From contig DPVW01000269.1 in NCBI GenBank assembly GCA_003529325.1, forward strand, positions 1 through 21,233: a DNA stretch of 21,233 nt, given 5' to 3'. Both the position numbers and the translations under genes were made by a program. The stretch is from Candidatus Latescibacterota bacterium (GTDB lineage: Bacteria; Latescibacterota; UBA2968; UBA8231). The notes under the pieces are model-generated. The model was not told where the DNA came from. It was given only the letters and a program-made list of their open reading frames with translations, and did not search any database. Of the stretch, positions 6,581 to 14,989 are shown in pieces; position 1 is the first letter of the stretch; each line of letters opens with the position of its first letter.

Positions 6581-9500
6581 ATGATCCGCACCTATTACAC
6601 CGACCGCGTCTTGCTCGTCACTGGCGGGACCGGTTTTGTCGGCTCAGCTCTGATCGCCAAAACCCTCGCCGACCTCGGCGATCAGGTGCGCCGCATCTAC
6701 GTCCTGATCCGGCCCAAGCGCCGCAGTGATGGTGGCGAGATGGGCCCGGCGGAGCGTCTCGAGCAGCTCTACGAGACGTCCCTGTTTGCGCCGTTGCGTG
6801 CCGACCCCGAACGCTGGGCGCAATTGCGGGCCAAGGTCGTGTCCGTCGCCATCGATGAACGCCAGGCCGATCTGGGGTTGTCGGAGCTGGACCGCGAGCG
6901 CTTGATGGCCGAAGTGGACACCATCTTCAACAGCGCTGCCACCGTTGTTTTTGACGAACCTCTGGATATTTCAATACAAGCGAATGTAGCGGGCCCCCAG
7001 GCGTTGCTGGAACTGGCAAAGGCCTCTGGACGAGTTATCGATTTCGTCCATGTGTCGACGGCCTACGTCAATGGCCAACGGAGCGGGCGCATTGCTGACG
7101 AGCCTCTGCCCACGGACCGTGACATGCGGCAGATCATGGAGGCTGACGGCGCTACCGCCGCCGGCGAGTCCTTCGATCCTGAGGCGGAAGTCAGCGACTG
7201 CGTCGCGTTCTGTGCCGCTGTGCGTGCCGAAGCCTCTTCAGAGGCGTTCATTCGCGACTTGAAACGCGACATTCTGCGAGAGTATCCGCGCAGCGGCGGG
7301 CGCAAAATGACAAGAACCCGGATGGGAGGGCTTGTCGATGGGCGTCGCAGCAAGTGGGTGGAGCGTCGCCTCGTGGAAGAGGGCATGCGTCGGGGCAAGG
7401 TTCGTGGTTGGACAGATGTGTATACCTACACCAAGGCGATGGGAGAGCAGTTGCTGGCCCTGCGGCGTGGGCACATCCCCCTTGTCATCGTGCGCCCGAG
7501 TATCATCGAGAGCAGTCTGTCAGACCCGGAACCCGGGTGGATTACCGGGCTCAAGGTGATGGATCCAATGCTGGCAGCCTATGGTCGCGGTCTGATCCCG
7601 GATTTCCCCGCGCGTCCTGATGTCATCATCGACGTCATCCCCGTGGATCTGGTCGTCAACGGGTGCCTGGCGGCGGCGACGCAGGCTCAAACGGCGCAGA
7701 TCGAGGTCTTCCATATCGCGACGGGTGACCGGAATCCGGTGAAGATCGGTGAGATGTTTGACAGTGTGCGCGTCCACTATCAGCGCTTGCCGATGACGGA
7801 CATGGGAGATGTGCCGCCCGTGCTGCCGAAGTGGACCTATCCGAGTCTGCGCACTTTCCGTCTCATATTCCATCTGAAGTATCTCTACCCGATCCGTGTT
7901 CGGGAATGGATACTGAACAATCTACCGGGCAGCAACCGCTCACCGAGACAGAAGCGAGTGTTGCGGTCCCTGCGGGTCCGACTTCAGCGGGTGTTGTATT
8001 ACATCGACATCTACAGTCCGTACACCCACCTCGACTGCCAGTTTCAGACGGCGCGGACCAAGGCCCTGTTCGAGTCGATGCCGGCTGACGAGCGTGAGAC
8101 ATTCAGTCTCGATGTGATGCGTATCGACTGGCGGCATTATATCGAGGAGATCCACCTGCCCGGCATGCGGCGCAATGTGTTGCGCGACGAGTTCGCAGCT
8201 GAGGCCGTTCTGCCCGAGGCACCGCAGGAACCAGGCCTCGAAGAGGCTCGACTGCAGGCCGAAGAAGAGGTCCACACGATCCCTGACCTGGTGCGCTCCG
8301 CCTGCAGTCGATATCCCGAAGCAACAGCCTGCGAGATTCAGATCGACGGCACGTGGACGAGCCTGACATATGCACAGTTGCTGGAGCGAGTACAACTTCA
8401 GGCCGGTACGTGGCAGGGACTGGGTTTGCAGCCCGGTAGCCGTGTCGTTGTCGCCGGCGACAATGGTCCAGATTGGATCGTTGCATATCTGGCGGCTTCC
8501 TTCCTCGGCGCCGTTGTCGTGCCCATCGATCCACAGACGCCTGCTGACGAAGTGGCTCGTATCGCCGGTTTCACCGCCGCCGCTGCCCTTGTTGCCACCA
8601 ATGACCGTCTCGATGCCGTCAAGGAGACCGGTCTCTGGGAGGGGCATCGTATCGAGTGGGGGGCCCCGAGCTCGCCTTCGATTTTTCATGAGCCCCTGCT
8701 CGAGGCGCAGATGGAGGCATCGATCATCTTCACCTCGGGCATGCGGGTCGATCCGCGTGGCGTCGTGCTGACGCATGCGAATTTTATCGCCGATCTGCTG
8801 GGTCTGAGTGAACTCCAGCCTCTCGATGAACAGGACAGACGATTGTCCATGTTGCCGCTGCATCACGGACTCGAGTTCACCGGTGGGTTGCTGTTGTCCC
8901 TGTGGTCGGGGGCCTCGATCACGTTCATCGATGCACCGTTGAACAGCCGCCGGATCCTCGACACGATCCGTGATCGCAAGATCACCGCGCTGCTCGCAGT
9001 GCCACGAATCCTGAAGATTCTGATCGATCGCGTGCAGCGACTCGATGGTGCCTCAGAGGACGGGTCGAATGTGAGCATTCTGCGAGGACTGCGGCTCATC
9101 GTCAGCGGCGGGGCGCCCCTTGATGGGGAGTTGTTTGATGCGTATGCACGCTATGGCTTGACCATCCACGAGGGTTACGGACTGACCGAGGCCGCTCCTA
9201 TCGTCACGGTCAACCCAAGCACTGAGTGTCGACGAGGATCCGTTGGCATCCCCTTGCCCGGAATCGAGGTCCGCATCGCCGGTGACGGGCAGCAGGGCGA
9301 GATCCTCGTGTCGGGGCAGACGGTGATGGGGGGATATCTGGAGCGGCCCGATCTGACCGCGCAGGTACTGCGCGACGGTTGGCTGCACACGGGGGATATC
9401 GGTTACCTGGATGAGGACGGATACCTGATGGTTACAGGCCGTCTGCGCGAGCTCATCGTCACCGGTGCCGGCAAGAATGTCTACCCCGAAGAAGTCGAGG

Positions 9501-10726
9501 ACCTGTACGCAGATCTACCCAACACGGCGGAACTGGCCGTCGTCGGGTTGCCCTCCACCCGCACGCTCGGTGAGGAGGTACACGGTGTGGCCGTGTTGTC
9601 GAGTCAGTCGCGAGAGCTCGACGAAGAGGAGGTCGTCGACGCCATCCGCCAACGCGTCTACGCCTTGTCGCGGGATCTGCCGACCTTTCAACGCATCACC
9701 CAGATCCACGTCTGGCGCCGGCCGTTGCCACGTCTGGACAATGGTCGCGTCGATCGAGTCGCCTTGCGCTCCGAACTCGAGCGTGCCGGTGACGTCGTCG
9801 CCGACGTCGATATCGACAGCAGTCTGGCTCCCTGGGAGCGGGACATCTACCAGCGAGTCAGCAAACTCGCCGGTCTGGCTGTCAGTGAGATCGTCGCTCA
9901 TGCAGACGCACCACTCGACACGACCATGAACTCACTGATGGCGGCCGAACTGGCCGCCAGTCTCCATCCCGCCGAAGAGGGCAACACAGATCGCGTGCTG
10001 TTCGACCGCAGCGACACGACACTGCGTCAACTGCTGGACAGCGTCGGACCGCAACGTGCTCTCGAGAGCACGACACAGATGTACTGGTCGCGAGTACTCG
10101 ACGGTATGACGCCCTCCTCGCGGGGGAGTACGGTGGCCGCCGTCGTTACGGGAAAACTCCTGCGCGGGTTACGCCAAGTGTCGATCGCGGGTCAACCGTT
10201 GCCCCAGGGGCCGTATCTGCTTGCTGCCAGCACTTCGGGGGATGTCCAGATCGCTGCTGTGCTGGCGGCGCTGGCAGGACGGGTACAGGCCCTCTGTCTG
10301 GTCGTAGAGCGACAACAAGACCTCGGGCCGGGCGGGGGGTCGTGGTGCTGCCGAAGGCTCGCTGAACACATCATTCTGGACCGCTATCCGCGGCTTGAAA
10401 TGGGTCTGCAAGCCGCCGCCGCGAATCTCGGCGATCGTCGACCTTTGCTCCTGTTCCCACAGGGACTGGGTGTTAGCGACACGCACGGCTCCGGCTCTTT
10501 CAAGTCAGGCATTGGCCTGTTGTCCGTCGAACTAAGTGTGCCCGTGGTGCCGATTCGTTGTTGTGAGTTCGAGGGTTCGACTCGCATCGACATCGGTGCC
10601 GCGATCGACCCCGCCCAATTCACAGGTCGCCCCACGCAACTGACATCGTATGAGATCTACCGCGAGATTGCCGCCGATGTCCGTGCACGCTTACGCGAAC
10701 TTGCCAAGAGACAGGACGCCATCTGA
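6581..10726 (+). CDS. Four-module fusion: fatty acyl-CoA reductase - acyl-AMP ligase - carrier-like segment - PlsC-like acyltransferase
   Basis: This is a 1381-aa multidomain lipid enzyme. Residues 1-400 are an extended SDR of the fatty acyl-CoA reductase type: VTGGTGFVGS (13-22), VHVSTAYVNG (156-165) and the catalytic YTYTK (281-285). A FAR C-terminal-like region with DIYSPYTHLDCQF and RIDWRHY follows (about 430-530). Residues about 565-1070 are an AMP-binding ligase: EGYGLTEAAP (864-873), DGWLHTGDIGYLDEDG (932-947), GRLRELIVTGAGKNVYPEE (953-971). Residues about 1080-1155 resemble an acyl-carrier domain, with MNSLMAAEL (1116-1124) at the phosphopantetheine site. Residues about 1190-1370 resemble an LPLAT/PlsC acyltransferase (LFPQG, VPVVPI). 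Several catalytic positions outside the reductase are substituted (see findings). From memory, the myxobacterial ether-lipid enzyme ElbD is also a large multifunctional protein, so fatty-alcohol or ether-lipid synthesis is plausible but inferred. lgt follows after one base. Confidence 0.9.
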   Translation: MIRTYYTDRVLLVTGGTGFVGSALIAKTLADLGDQVRRIYVLIRPKRRSDGGEMGPAERLEQLYETSLFAPLRADPERWAQLRAKVVSVAIDERQADLGLSELDRERLMAEVDTIFNSAATVVFDEPLDISIQANVAGPQALLELAKASGRVIDFVHVSTAYVNGQRSGRIADEPLPTDRDMRQIMEADGATAAGESFDPEAEVSDCVAFCAAVRAEASSEAFIRDLKRDILREYPRSGGRKMTRTRMGGLVDGRRSKWVERRLVEEGMRRGKVRGWTDVYTYTKAMGEQLLALRRGHIPLVIVRPSIIESSLSDPEPGWITGLKVMDPMLAAYGRGLIPDFPARPDVIIDVIPVDLVVNGCLAAATQAQTAQIEVFHIATGDRNPVKIGEMFDSVRVHYQRLPMTDMGDVPPVLPKWTYPSLRTFRLIFHLKYLYPIRVREWILNNLPGSNRSPRQKRVLRSLRVRLQRVLYYIDIYSPYTHLDCQFQTARTKALFESMPADERETFSLDVMRIDWRHYIEEIHLPGMRRNVLRDEFAAEAVLPEAPQEPGLEEARLQAEEEVHTIPDLVRSACSRYPEATACEIQIDGTWTSLTYAQLLERVQLQAGTWQGLGLQPGSRVVVAGDNGPDWIVAYLAASFLGAVVVPIDPQTPADEVARIAGFTAAAALVATNDRLDAVKETGLWEGHRIEWGAPSSPSIFHEPLLEAQMEASIIFTSGMRVDPRGVVLTHANFIADLLGLSELQPLDEQDRRLSMLPLHHGLEFTGGLLLSLWSGASITFIDAPLNSRRILDTIRDRKITALLAVPRILKILIDRVQRLDGASEDGSNVSILRGLRLIVSGGAPLDGELFDAYARYGLTIHEGYGLTEAAPIVTVNPSTECRRGSVGIPLPGIEVRIAGDGQQGEILVSGQTVMGGYLERPDLTAQVLRDGWLHTGDIGYLDEDGYLMVTGRLRELIVTGAGKNVYPEEVEDLYADLPNTAELAVVGLPSTRTLGEEVHGVAVLSSQSRELDEEEVVDAIRQRVYALSRDLPTFQRITQIHVWRRPLPRLDNGRVDRVALRSELERAGDVVADVDIDSSLAPWERDIYQRVSKLAGLAVSEIVAHADAPLDTTMNSLMAAELAASLHPAEEGNTDRVLFDRSDTTLRQLLDSVGPQRALESTTQMYWSRVLDGMTPSSRGSTVAAVVTGKLLRGLRQVSIAGQPLPQGPYLLAASTSGDVQIAAVLAALAGRVQALCLVVERQQDLGPGGGSWCCRRLAEHIILDRYPRLEMGLQAAAANLGDRRPLLLFPQGLGVSDTHGSGSFKSGIGLLSVELSVPVVPIRCCEFEGSTRIDIGAAIDPAQFTGRPTQLTSYEIYREIAADVRARLRELAKRQDAI

Positions 10727-10727
10727 T

Positions 10728-11507
10728 ATGTTCCCATACTGGCTCGAAATCGGTTCCTTCCGTCTGCCCACATTCGGCCCGATGGTCGTACTCGGTTTTC
10801 TCTCGGGACACTTTCTCATCAAGAGGGAACTCGATCGACGTGGCATCGATCCGGAGTTGGCGACATCGCTGGTTACAGCGGGTATCCTTGGCGGGTTGGC
10901 GGGGGCGAAACTGTATTTTGTTCTCTTTGAGCTACCTGCTTATGTCACCTGGGGGGAGACACTGCGCAGCCTGTTCTCCGGTAGCGGTCTGACATTTCAC
11001 GGTGGTTTCATCGTGGCACTACTGGCGGTTCTGTGGACGATTGCCCGGCGTGGCGCACCTCTGGCGTCGACGGCAGACGCCTGCGGTCTGGGATTGACCG
11101 TGGGTTACGCTCTGGGACGTATTGGCTGCCAACTTGCCGGTGACGGAGACTATGGTGTGCCTACGGACTTGCCGTGGGGTATGGCTTATCCAAATGGTGT
11201 CGTGCCAACGACGCAGATTGTCCATCCCGCGCCCGTGTATGAAACCCTGATCGGATTGGTGATTCTCGCGTTGTTATGGTTCACCCGGCGGCCTCTGGCC
11301 GAGTTTCGTCCAGGCCTGTCCTTCTGCCTGTATCTGATTCTTGCAGGTGTCGCCCGGTTCAGTGTCGAAACGATCCGCCTCAATCCCGAGGTCCTGTTCG
11401 GTCTCACCGGAGCCCAGCTATTCAGTCTCGCCATCATCATCGCGGGCATCGGTATCGGCGTCCGCCTCCTCTCCCACCCGCAAGGATCAAGGCTGTCAGG
11501 TGACTGA
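10728..11507 (+). CDS. lgt: Prolipoprotein diacylglyceryl transferase
   Basis: Lgt transfers diacylglycerol from phosphatidylglycerol to the lipobox Cys of prelipoproteins in the inner membrane, the first step of lipoprotein maturation. The start chosen is the ATG at 10728, giving 259 aa beginning MFPYWLEIGSFRLPTFG, the usual Lgt N-terminus. AGGA at 10713-10716 lies upstream. Family landmarks are GLTFHGGF with the conserved His (about 91), ALGRIGCQLAGDGDYG (128-143), HPAPVYET (166-173) and ARFSVETIR (209-217). The signature GRIGCQLAGDGDYG departs from the E. coli GRLGNFINGE form and resembles the Bacteroidota/FCB version. Multiple hydrophobic segments fit the seven-helix fold. It begins one base after the fusion gene stop and overlaps the next gene by 8 bases, so it is mid-operon. 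A substrate in this window could be the MCE lipoprotein at 3394-4194. Confidence 0.93.
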   Translation: MFPYWLEIGSFRLPTFGPMVVLGFLSGHFLIKRELDRRGIDPELATSLVTAGILGGLAGAKLYFVLFELPAYVTWGETLRSLFSGSGLTFHGGFIVALLAVLWTIARRGAPLASTADACGLGLTVGYALGRIGCQLAGDGDYGVPTDLPWGMAYPNGVVPTTQIVHPAPVYETLIGLVILALLWFTRRPLAEFRPGLSFCLYLILAGVARFSVETIRLNPEVLFGLTGAQLFSLAIIIAGIGIGVRLLSHPQGSRLSGD

Positions 11508-12990
11508 GAAGACCCGTTTCCCTCGTGTATCGGCTTTCAAGAAAGCTGCCGATCTGCGTGCACACTGTGCCACTCTCGACATCGACATACCATGCGACGA
11601 CGAGATCCTGAGGGCACCGGAGTCGCCACTTGCTCAACCGATTGATGCAGGCCAACTCACCATTGGCAACAGATATGCCATCCACCCCATGGAAGGCTGG
11701 GATGGCACGACGGATGGTATGCCGACGGACAATGTGCGGCTGCGCTGGCGGAATTTTGGTATCTCAGGAGCCAAACTGATCTGGGGCGGCGAAGCTTGTG
11801 CCGTGACCCCGGAAGGGCGGGCGAATCCCAATCAGTTGATGTGCCGCAAGGAGACGGAGTCGGGCATCGTCGAACTGCACGACCTGTTGGTGGCGGCCCA
11901 TAAAGAGCGCTTCGGCAGCGACGACGGTCTCGTGGTGGGGCTCCAGTTGACGCATTCGGGGCGCTTCTGTCGTCCCTTCCGCAAGGACCGTCTCGAACCG
12001 GCCATCGCCTATCGGCACCCCATTCTCGACGGCAAGTTCGGTATTGGTCCGGAGGATGATGTCATCATCAGCGACGCCACGCTTGAAGGGTTGATCACGC
12101 TGTATATCGAGGGGGCCCGTATCGCCCGAGACGCCGGGTTCCATTTCGTCGATGTCAAGCATTGCCATGGTTATCTGGCACATGAACTGCTTTCCGGTTT
12201 TACCCGGGAGGGCAAATTTGGTGGCTCCTTCGTGGCCCGCACCAACTTCCTGCGGCGAATTGTTGCCGGGATCCGTGACGACCAGGGAGCCGACGCGATC
12301 GCCATTGGCGTGCGTCTGTCCGCCTTCGACTGGGTGCCTTTCCGACCTGACCCTGACAAGGCCGAGGGTGGCCGACTGGGGCCTGGTATTCCCGAGCCGG
12401 TTACAGACTGTCTGCCGTATCGTTATGGCTTCGGCATGGACGAGTCTGATCCGGTGGCGTGGGATCTGACCGAGACCTTCCAATTTCTCGAACTGTTAAA
12501 AGAACTCGACATCCGTCTCGTCAATCTGTCCTGCGGTAGTCCGTACTACAATCCTCACATTCAGCGCCCCGCTCTGTTTCCGCCTTCCGATGGATATCAA
12601 CCGCCGGAGGATCCACTTGTCGGCGTGGCGCGGCAGTTGGCGATGGTCGCCGAGTTGAAGGCGCACTTCGGCGACGACCTGGTCCTTCTGGGCTCGGGGT
12701 ATTCGTATCTGCAGGAGTACCTGCCACACGTGGCGCAGGCGTTGGTGCGACAGGAGAAGGTAGATCTGGTCGGCCTGGGGCGTATGGTGCTCTCCTATCC
12801 TGACCTTCCCGCGGATTCGTTGACCGAGGGCAAGCTGACGCGCAAACGGATCTGTCGCACCTTCTCAGACTGTACGACGGCGCCACGCAATGGCATGATC
12901 TCGGGTTGTTTTCCGCTGGATCCGTATTACAAGGACCTGCCGGAGGCAGCGCTACTCAAGGACATCAAGGCGAACGCAGGAGCGGACTGA
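11500..12990 (+). CDS. Old Yellow Enzyme-type NADH:flavin oxidoreductase
   Basis: This 496-aa FMN-dependent TIM-barrel reductase belongs to the OYE/2,4-dienoyl-CoA reductase superfamily. The start is the GTG at 11500, preceded by AAGG (11489-11492) at 7 bases and overlapping the end of lgt by 8 bases. The longer frame upstream is inside lgt. Landmarks are IHPMEGWDGTTDG (61-73), VGLQLTHSGRF (146-156), VKHCHGYLAHELLSGF (219-234) with the active-site H-x-H-G-Y, GGSFVARTNFLRRI (241-254) and the phosphate-binding LLGSGYSYL and VGLGRMVLSYP. Near the C-terminus C452, C458 and C470 recall the iron-sulfur cysteines of dienoyl-CoA reductases, but with altered spacing (C-x5-C-x11-C). The FAD/NAD domain that normally follows is absent. 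It may reduce activated alkenes. The substrate is unknown. Confidence 0.88.
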   Translation: MTEKTRFPRVSAFKKAADLRAHCATLDIDIPCDDEILRAPESPLAQPIDAGQLTIGNRYAIHPMEGWDGTTDGMPTDNVRLRWRNFGISGAKLIWGGEACAVTPEGRANPNQLMCRKETESGIVELHDLLVAAHKERFGSDDGLVVGLQLTHSGRFCRPFRKDRLEPAIAYRHPILDGKFGIGPEDDVIISDATLEGLITLYIEGARIARDAGFHFVDVKHCHGYLAHELLSGFTREGKFGGSFVARTNFLRRIVAGIRDDQGADAIAIGVRLSAFDWVPFRPDPDKAEGGRLGPGIPEPVTDCLPYRYGFGMDESDPVAWDLTETFQFLELLKELDIRLVNLSCGSPYYNPHIQRPALFPPSDGYQPPEDPLVGVARQLAMVAELKAHFGDDLVLLGSGYSYLQEYLPHVAQALVRQEKVDLVGLGRMVLSYPDLPADSLTEGKLTRKRICRTFSDCTTAPRNGMISGCFPLDPYYKDLPEAALLKDIKANAGAD

Positions 12991-13032
12991 TGGGCAACGA
13001 TGCAACGATCGGTGGTGGCTGGCTTCCATGTC

Positions 13033-13037
13033 AGGAG
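13033..13037 (+). promoter_or_regulatory. Shine-Dalgarno that fixes the PIG-L start
   Basis: AGGAG lies 8 bases before the ATG at 13046. An in-frame ATG at 13028 sits upstream of this motif and has no ribosome binding site of its own, so the shorter start is preferred. Confidence 0.7.
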
Positions 13038-13045
13038 AAAACCTG

Positions 13046-13963
13046 ATGCATGACGGCTGGTTTGCTGAAGACACCACACACGGCCCCGTCAAAGTCGACA
13101 CCTTTGATCCATCGAGACCGCATGAAGGCAAGGTCCTGGGTATCGTTCAGGCCCACGCCGACGACATGCCGCTCTGTTCCGGTGGACTGGTGGCCAAGCT
13201 CGTCGCCGAAGGCTACAAGGCATTCATCATCCAGACGACGAATGACGAGAAGTGCGGCGCCGGCTCCGTCGCTGACGCGATCAAGAGCAATGAAGAGGAC
13301 GTCGAGGCCTTGGCAAAAAGTCTCGATATCGAGGATGTCTTCAACCTGGGGTATCGCAATCATCGGCAGGATGAAAATGCCATTATCGAGCAACGCTGTC
13401 GGCTGATTTTCCTGTTCCGCCACCTGCGCGTAGACACGGTGATGAGCTTTCACCCGTGGGCCAAATGGGAGGAGAACCCCGACCACTACATCACCGGGTA
13501 TGCGGTGGAGTCCGCCTGTTGGATCGCCGGGGCGGCGAGGAGTTTTCCCGAGCAGGTGCAGGCCGGACTCGCCCCGCACGGCGTCAAGGACAAATACTAC
13601 TGGGTCATGCGCCCGGGTTCACCGTACAACCACGTGACCGATATTTCCCCATTTCTCGACAAGAAGATCGAGTCCATGGCGACGAACAAATCGCAGGGAC
13701 CCGCCGGCTCCCACGGTCGCAGGCTGAAGGAGCGGTTGGCGAATCAGGGTCTGCAACTGCCTGAGTTGGGTGATGACGACGAGATGGCGGATCGGCAGTA
13801 TATCCGCCTCTTCGGCCTGGAGGAGAACAAGAGGATGGGGGAGCCATATGGACTCGAGTACGCCGAGTATCATTACTACTTCCCACCGGGTGGAACCTTT
13901 CCCTGGATGGCCACCGGTGAGCGGGTGGAGGAGTATGTCAAGGTGCATGCCGTGAAGATCTGA
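13046..13963 (+). CDS. PIG-L (LmbE-like) family deacetylase
   Basis: This 305-aa protein belongs to the PIG-L/LmbE fold, a family of zinc-dependent hydrolases that usually remove acetyl groups from N-acetylglucosamine-type sugars. The metal site appears as VQAHADD (34-40; canonical AHPDD with Ala replacing Pro) and a later NPDHYITGYAVESA (144-157) that supplies the third ligand His. Between them LGYRNHRQDE and VMSFHPWAKWEENPDH fit family members that act on small glycosides. The C-terminal 100 residues (YYWVMRPGSPYNHVTDIS onward, and EYHYYFPPGG) are aromatic-rich and probably shape the substrate pocket. It lies 55 bases after the flavin reductase and 39 before the aldo/keto reductase on the same strand. 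The operon position suggests a metabolic pathway role rather than mycothiol or GPI synthesis. Confidence 0.9.
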   Translation: MHDGWFAEDTTHGPVKVDTFDPSRPHEGKVLGIVQAHADDMPLCSGGLVAKLVAEGYKAFIIQTTNDEKCGAGSVADAIKSNEEDVEALAKSLDIEDVFNLGYRNHRQDENAIIEQRCRLIFLFRHLRVDTVMSFHPWAKWEENPDHYITGYAVESACWIAGAARSFPEQVQAGLAPHGVKDKYYWVMRPGSPYNHVTDISPFLDKKIESMATNKSQGPAGSHGRRLKERLANQGLQLPELGDDDEMADRQYIRLFGLEENKRMGEPYGLEYAEYHYYFPPGGTFPWMATGERVEEYVKVHAVKI

Positions 13964-14002
13964 TCAGCGAACAACTGGACCAGGACGAGAGGACACACGA
14001 GG

Positions 14003-14989
14003 ATGGATTTCGCTGCGGATCGATATGCTTCGATGAAGTACAACCGGTGTGGGTCCAGCGGTCTGAAGTTGCCGGCCATTTCGTTGGGATGTTGGAACAA
14101 CTTCGATGGTGGCATGGCACGAGCGGATATGGCTGCCCTGTTGGGACGGGCCTTCGACCTGGGGATCACGCACTTTGATCTGGCCAACAACTATGGCCCA
14201 CCACCGGGCGCGGCGGAGCGCAACGTGGGCTCCCTGTTGGCGAAGGAGTTCAGCAGCCATCGTGATGAGCTGGTGATTTCAACCAAGGCCGGGTATGGGA
14301 TGTGGGACGGCCCCTATGGCGATTTCGGCTCGAGGAAGTATCTGCTCGCCAGTCTGGATCAGTCCCTGCAGCGTATGGGCTTGGAGTATGTCGACATCTT
14401 TTACCATCATCGGCCCGATCCAGAGACGCCGTTGGACGAGACCATGGGTGCCCTCGAGCAGATCGTGCGCCAGGGCAAGGCACTCTATGCCGGTGTCAGC
14501 AATTATGGTGGCGAACTGACGGCGACAGCGCATCGAGTCCTGCAGGCAAAGGGCACACCGCTGCTCATCAACCAGGTAGCCTATTCGATGTTGCGTCGGG
14601 ACCCAGAGCAAGATCTGTTGCCAACGGCCGGTCAACTCGGCGTCGGGGTGATCGCATTCGTGCCACTGAATCAGGGCATCCTGACCAACAGGTATCTGCA
14701 GGGTATTCCCACCGACTCCCGGGCCGCCCGGCCGGAGGGCACGTTACGGGAGGAGAATGTGTCGACGGCGGTAATCGACAAAGTGCGACAGTTGAACGAG
14801 ATCGCGAAGGATCGTGGCCAAAGCATGGCGCAGATGGCATTGATGTGGGTGATGCGCGATGCTCGCGTGACAAGTGCGTTGATCGGCGCCAGCCGGGTCG
14901 CGCAGATCGAGGAAAATGTCGCCGCCCTGAAACAGGCGGAATTCACGCCTGAGGAGTTGCAGCGGATCGAGGAGATCCTGGCAGGTTGA
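14003..14989 (+). CDS. Aldo/keto reductase (YghZ/Kv-beta-like)
   Basis: This 328-aa NADPH-dependent aldo/keto reductase has a (beta/alpha)8 barrel. Catalytic residues can be placed: Asp59 and Tyr64 in FDLANNYG, Lys95 in ISTKAGYG and His136 in DIFYHHRPD. The sequences ANNYGPPPGAAERNVG and AGYGMWDGPYGDFGSRKYL are typical of the group that contains E. coli YghZ (L-glyceraldehyde-3-phosphate reductase) and Kv-channel beta subunits. The NADP-binding end is ALIGASRVAQIEENV (about 290-305). AGAGGA (13988-13993) lies 9 bases before the ATG. It is the last gene of the rightward operon and is followed by a hairpin at the convergent junction. The exact substrate, probably a small aldehyde or sugar, is not determined. 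Confidence 0.93.
   Translation: MDFAADRYASMKYNRCGSSGLKLPAISLGCWNNFDGGMARADMAALLGRAFDLGITHFDLANNYGPPPGAAERNVGSLLAKEFSSHRDELVISTKAGYGMWDGPYGDFGSRKYLLASLDQSLQRMGLEYVDIFYHHRPDPETPLDETMGALEQIVRQGKALYAGVSNYGGELTATAHRVLQAKGTPLLINQVAYSMLRRDPEQDLLPTAGQLGVGVIAFVPLNQGILTNRYLQGIPTDSRAARPEGTLREENVSTAVIDKVRQLNEIAKDRGQSMAQMALMWVMRDARVTSALIGASRVAQIEENVAALKQAEFTPEELQRIEEILAG

Noticed and set aside
7940..8866. A 308-codon minus-strand frame inside the megaenzyme gene.
   Set aside because: The plus-strand frame there has clear reductase and ligase motifs. The antisense translation has none.
10558..10590. GGTTCGA-type sequence reminiscent of a tRNA T-arm.
   Set aside because: It lies inside the coding sequence of the acyltransferase-like domain and no cloverleaf can be drawn around it.
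10650..10727. A longer lgt reading frame starting at 10650.
   Set aside because: The extra 26 residues lie inside the fusion gene and do not resemble the Lgt N-terminus, which starts at 10728.
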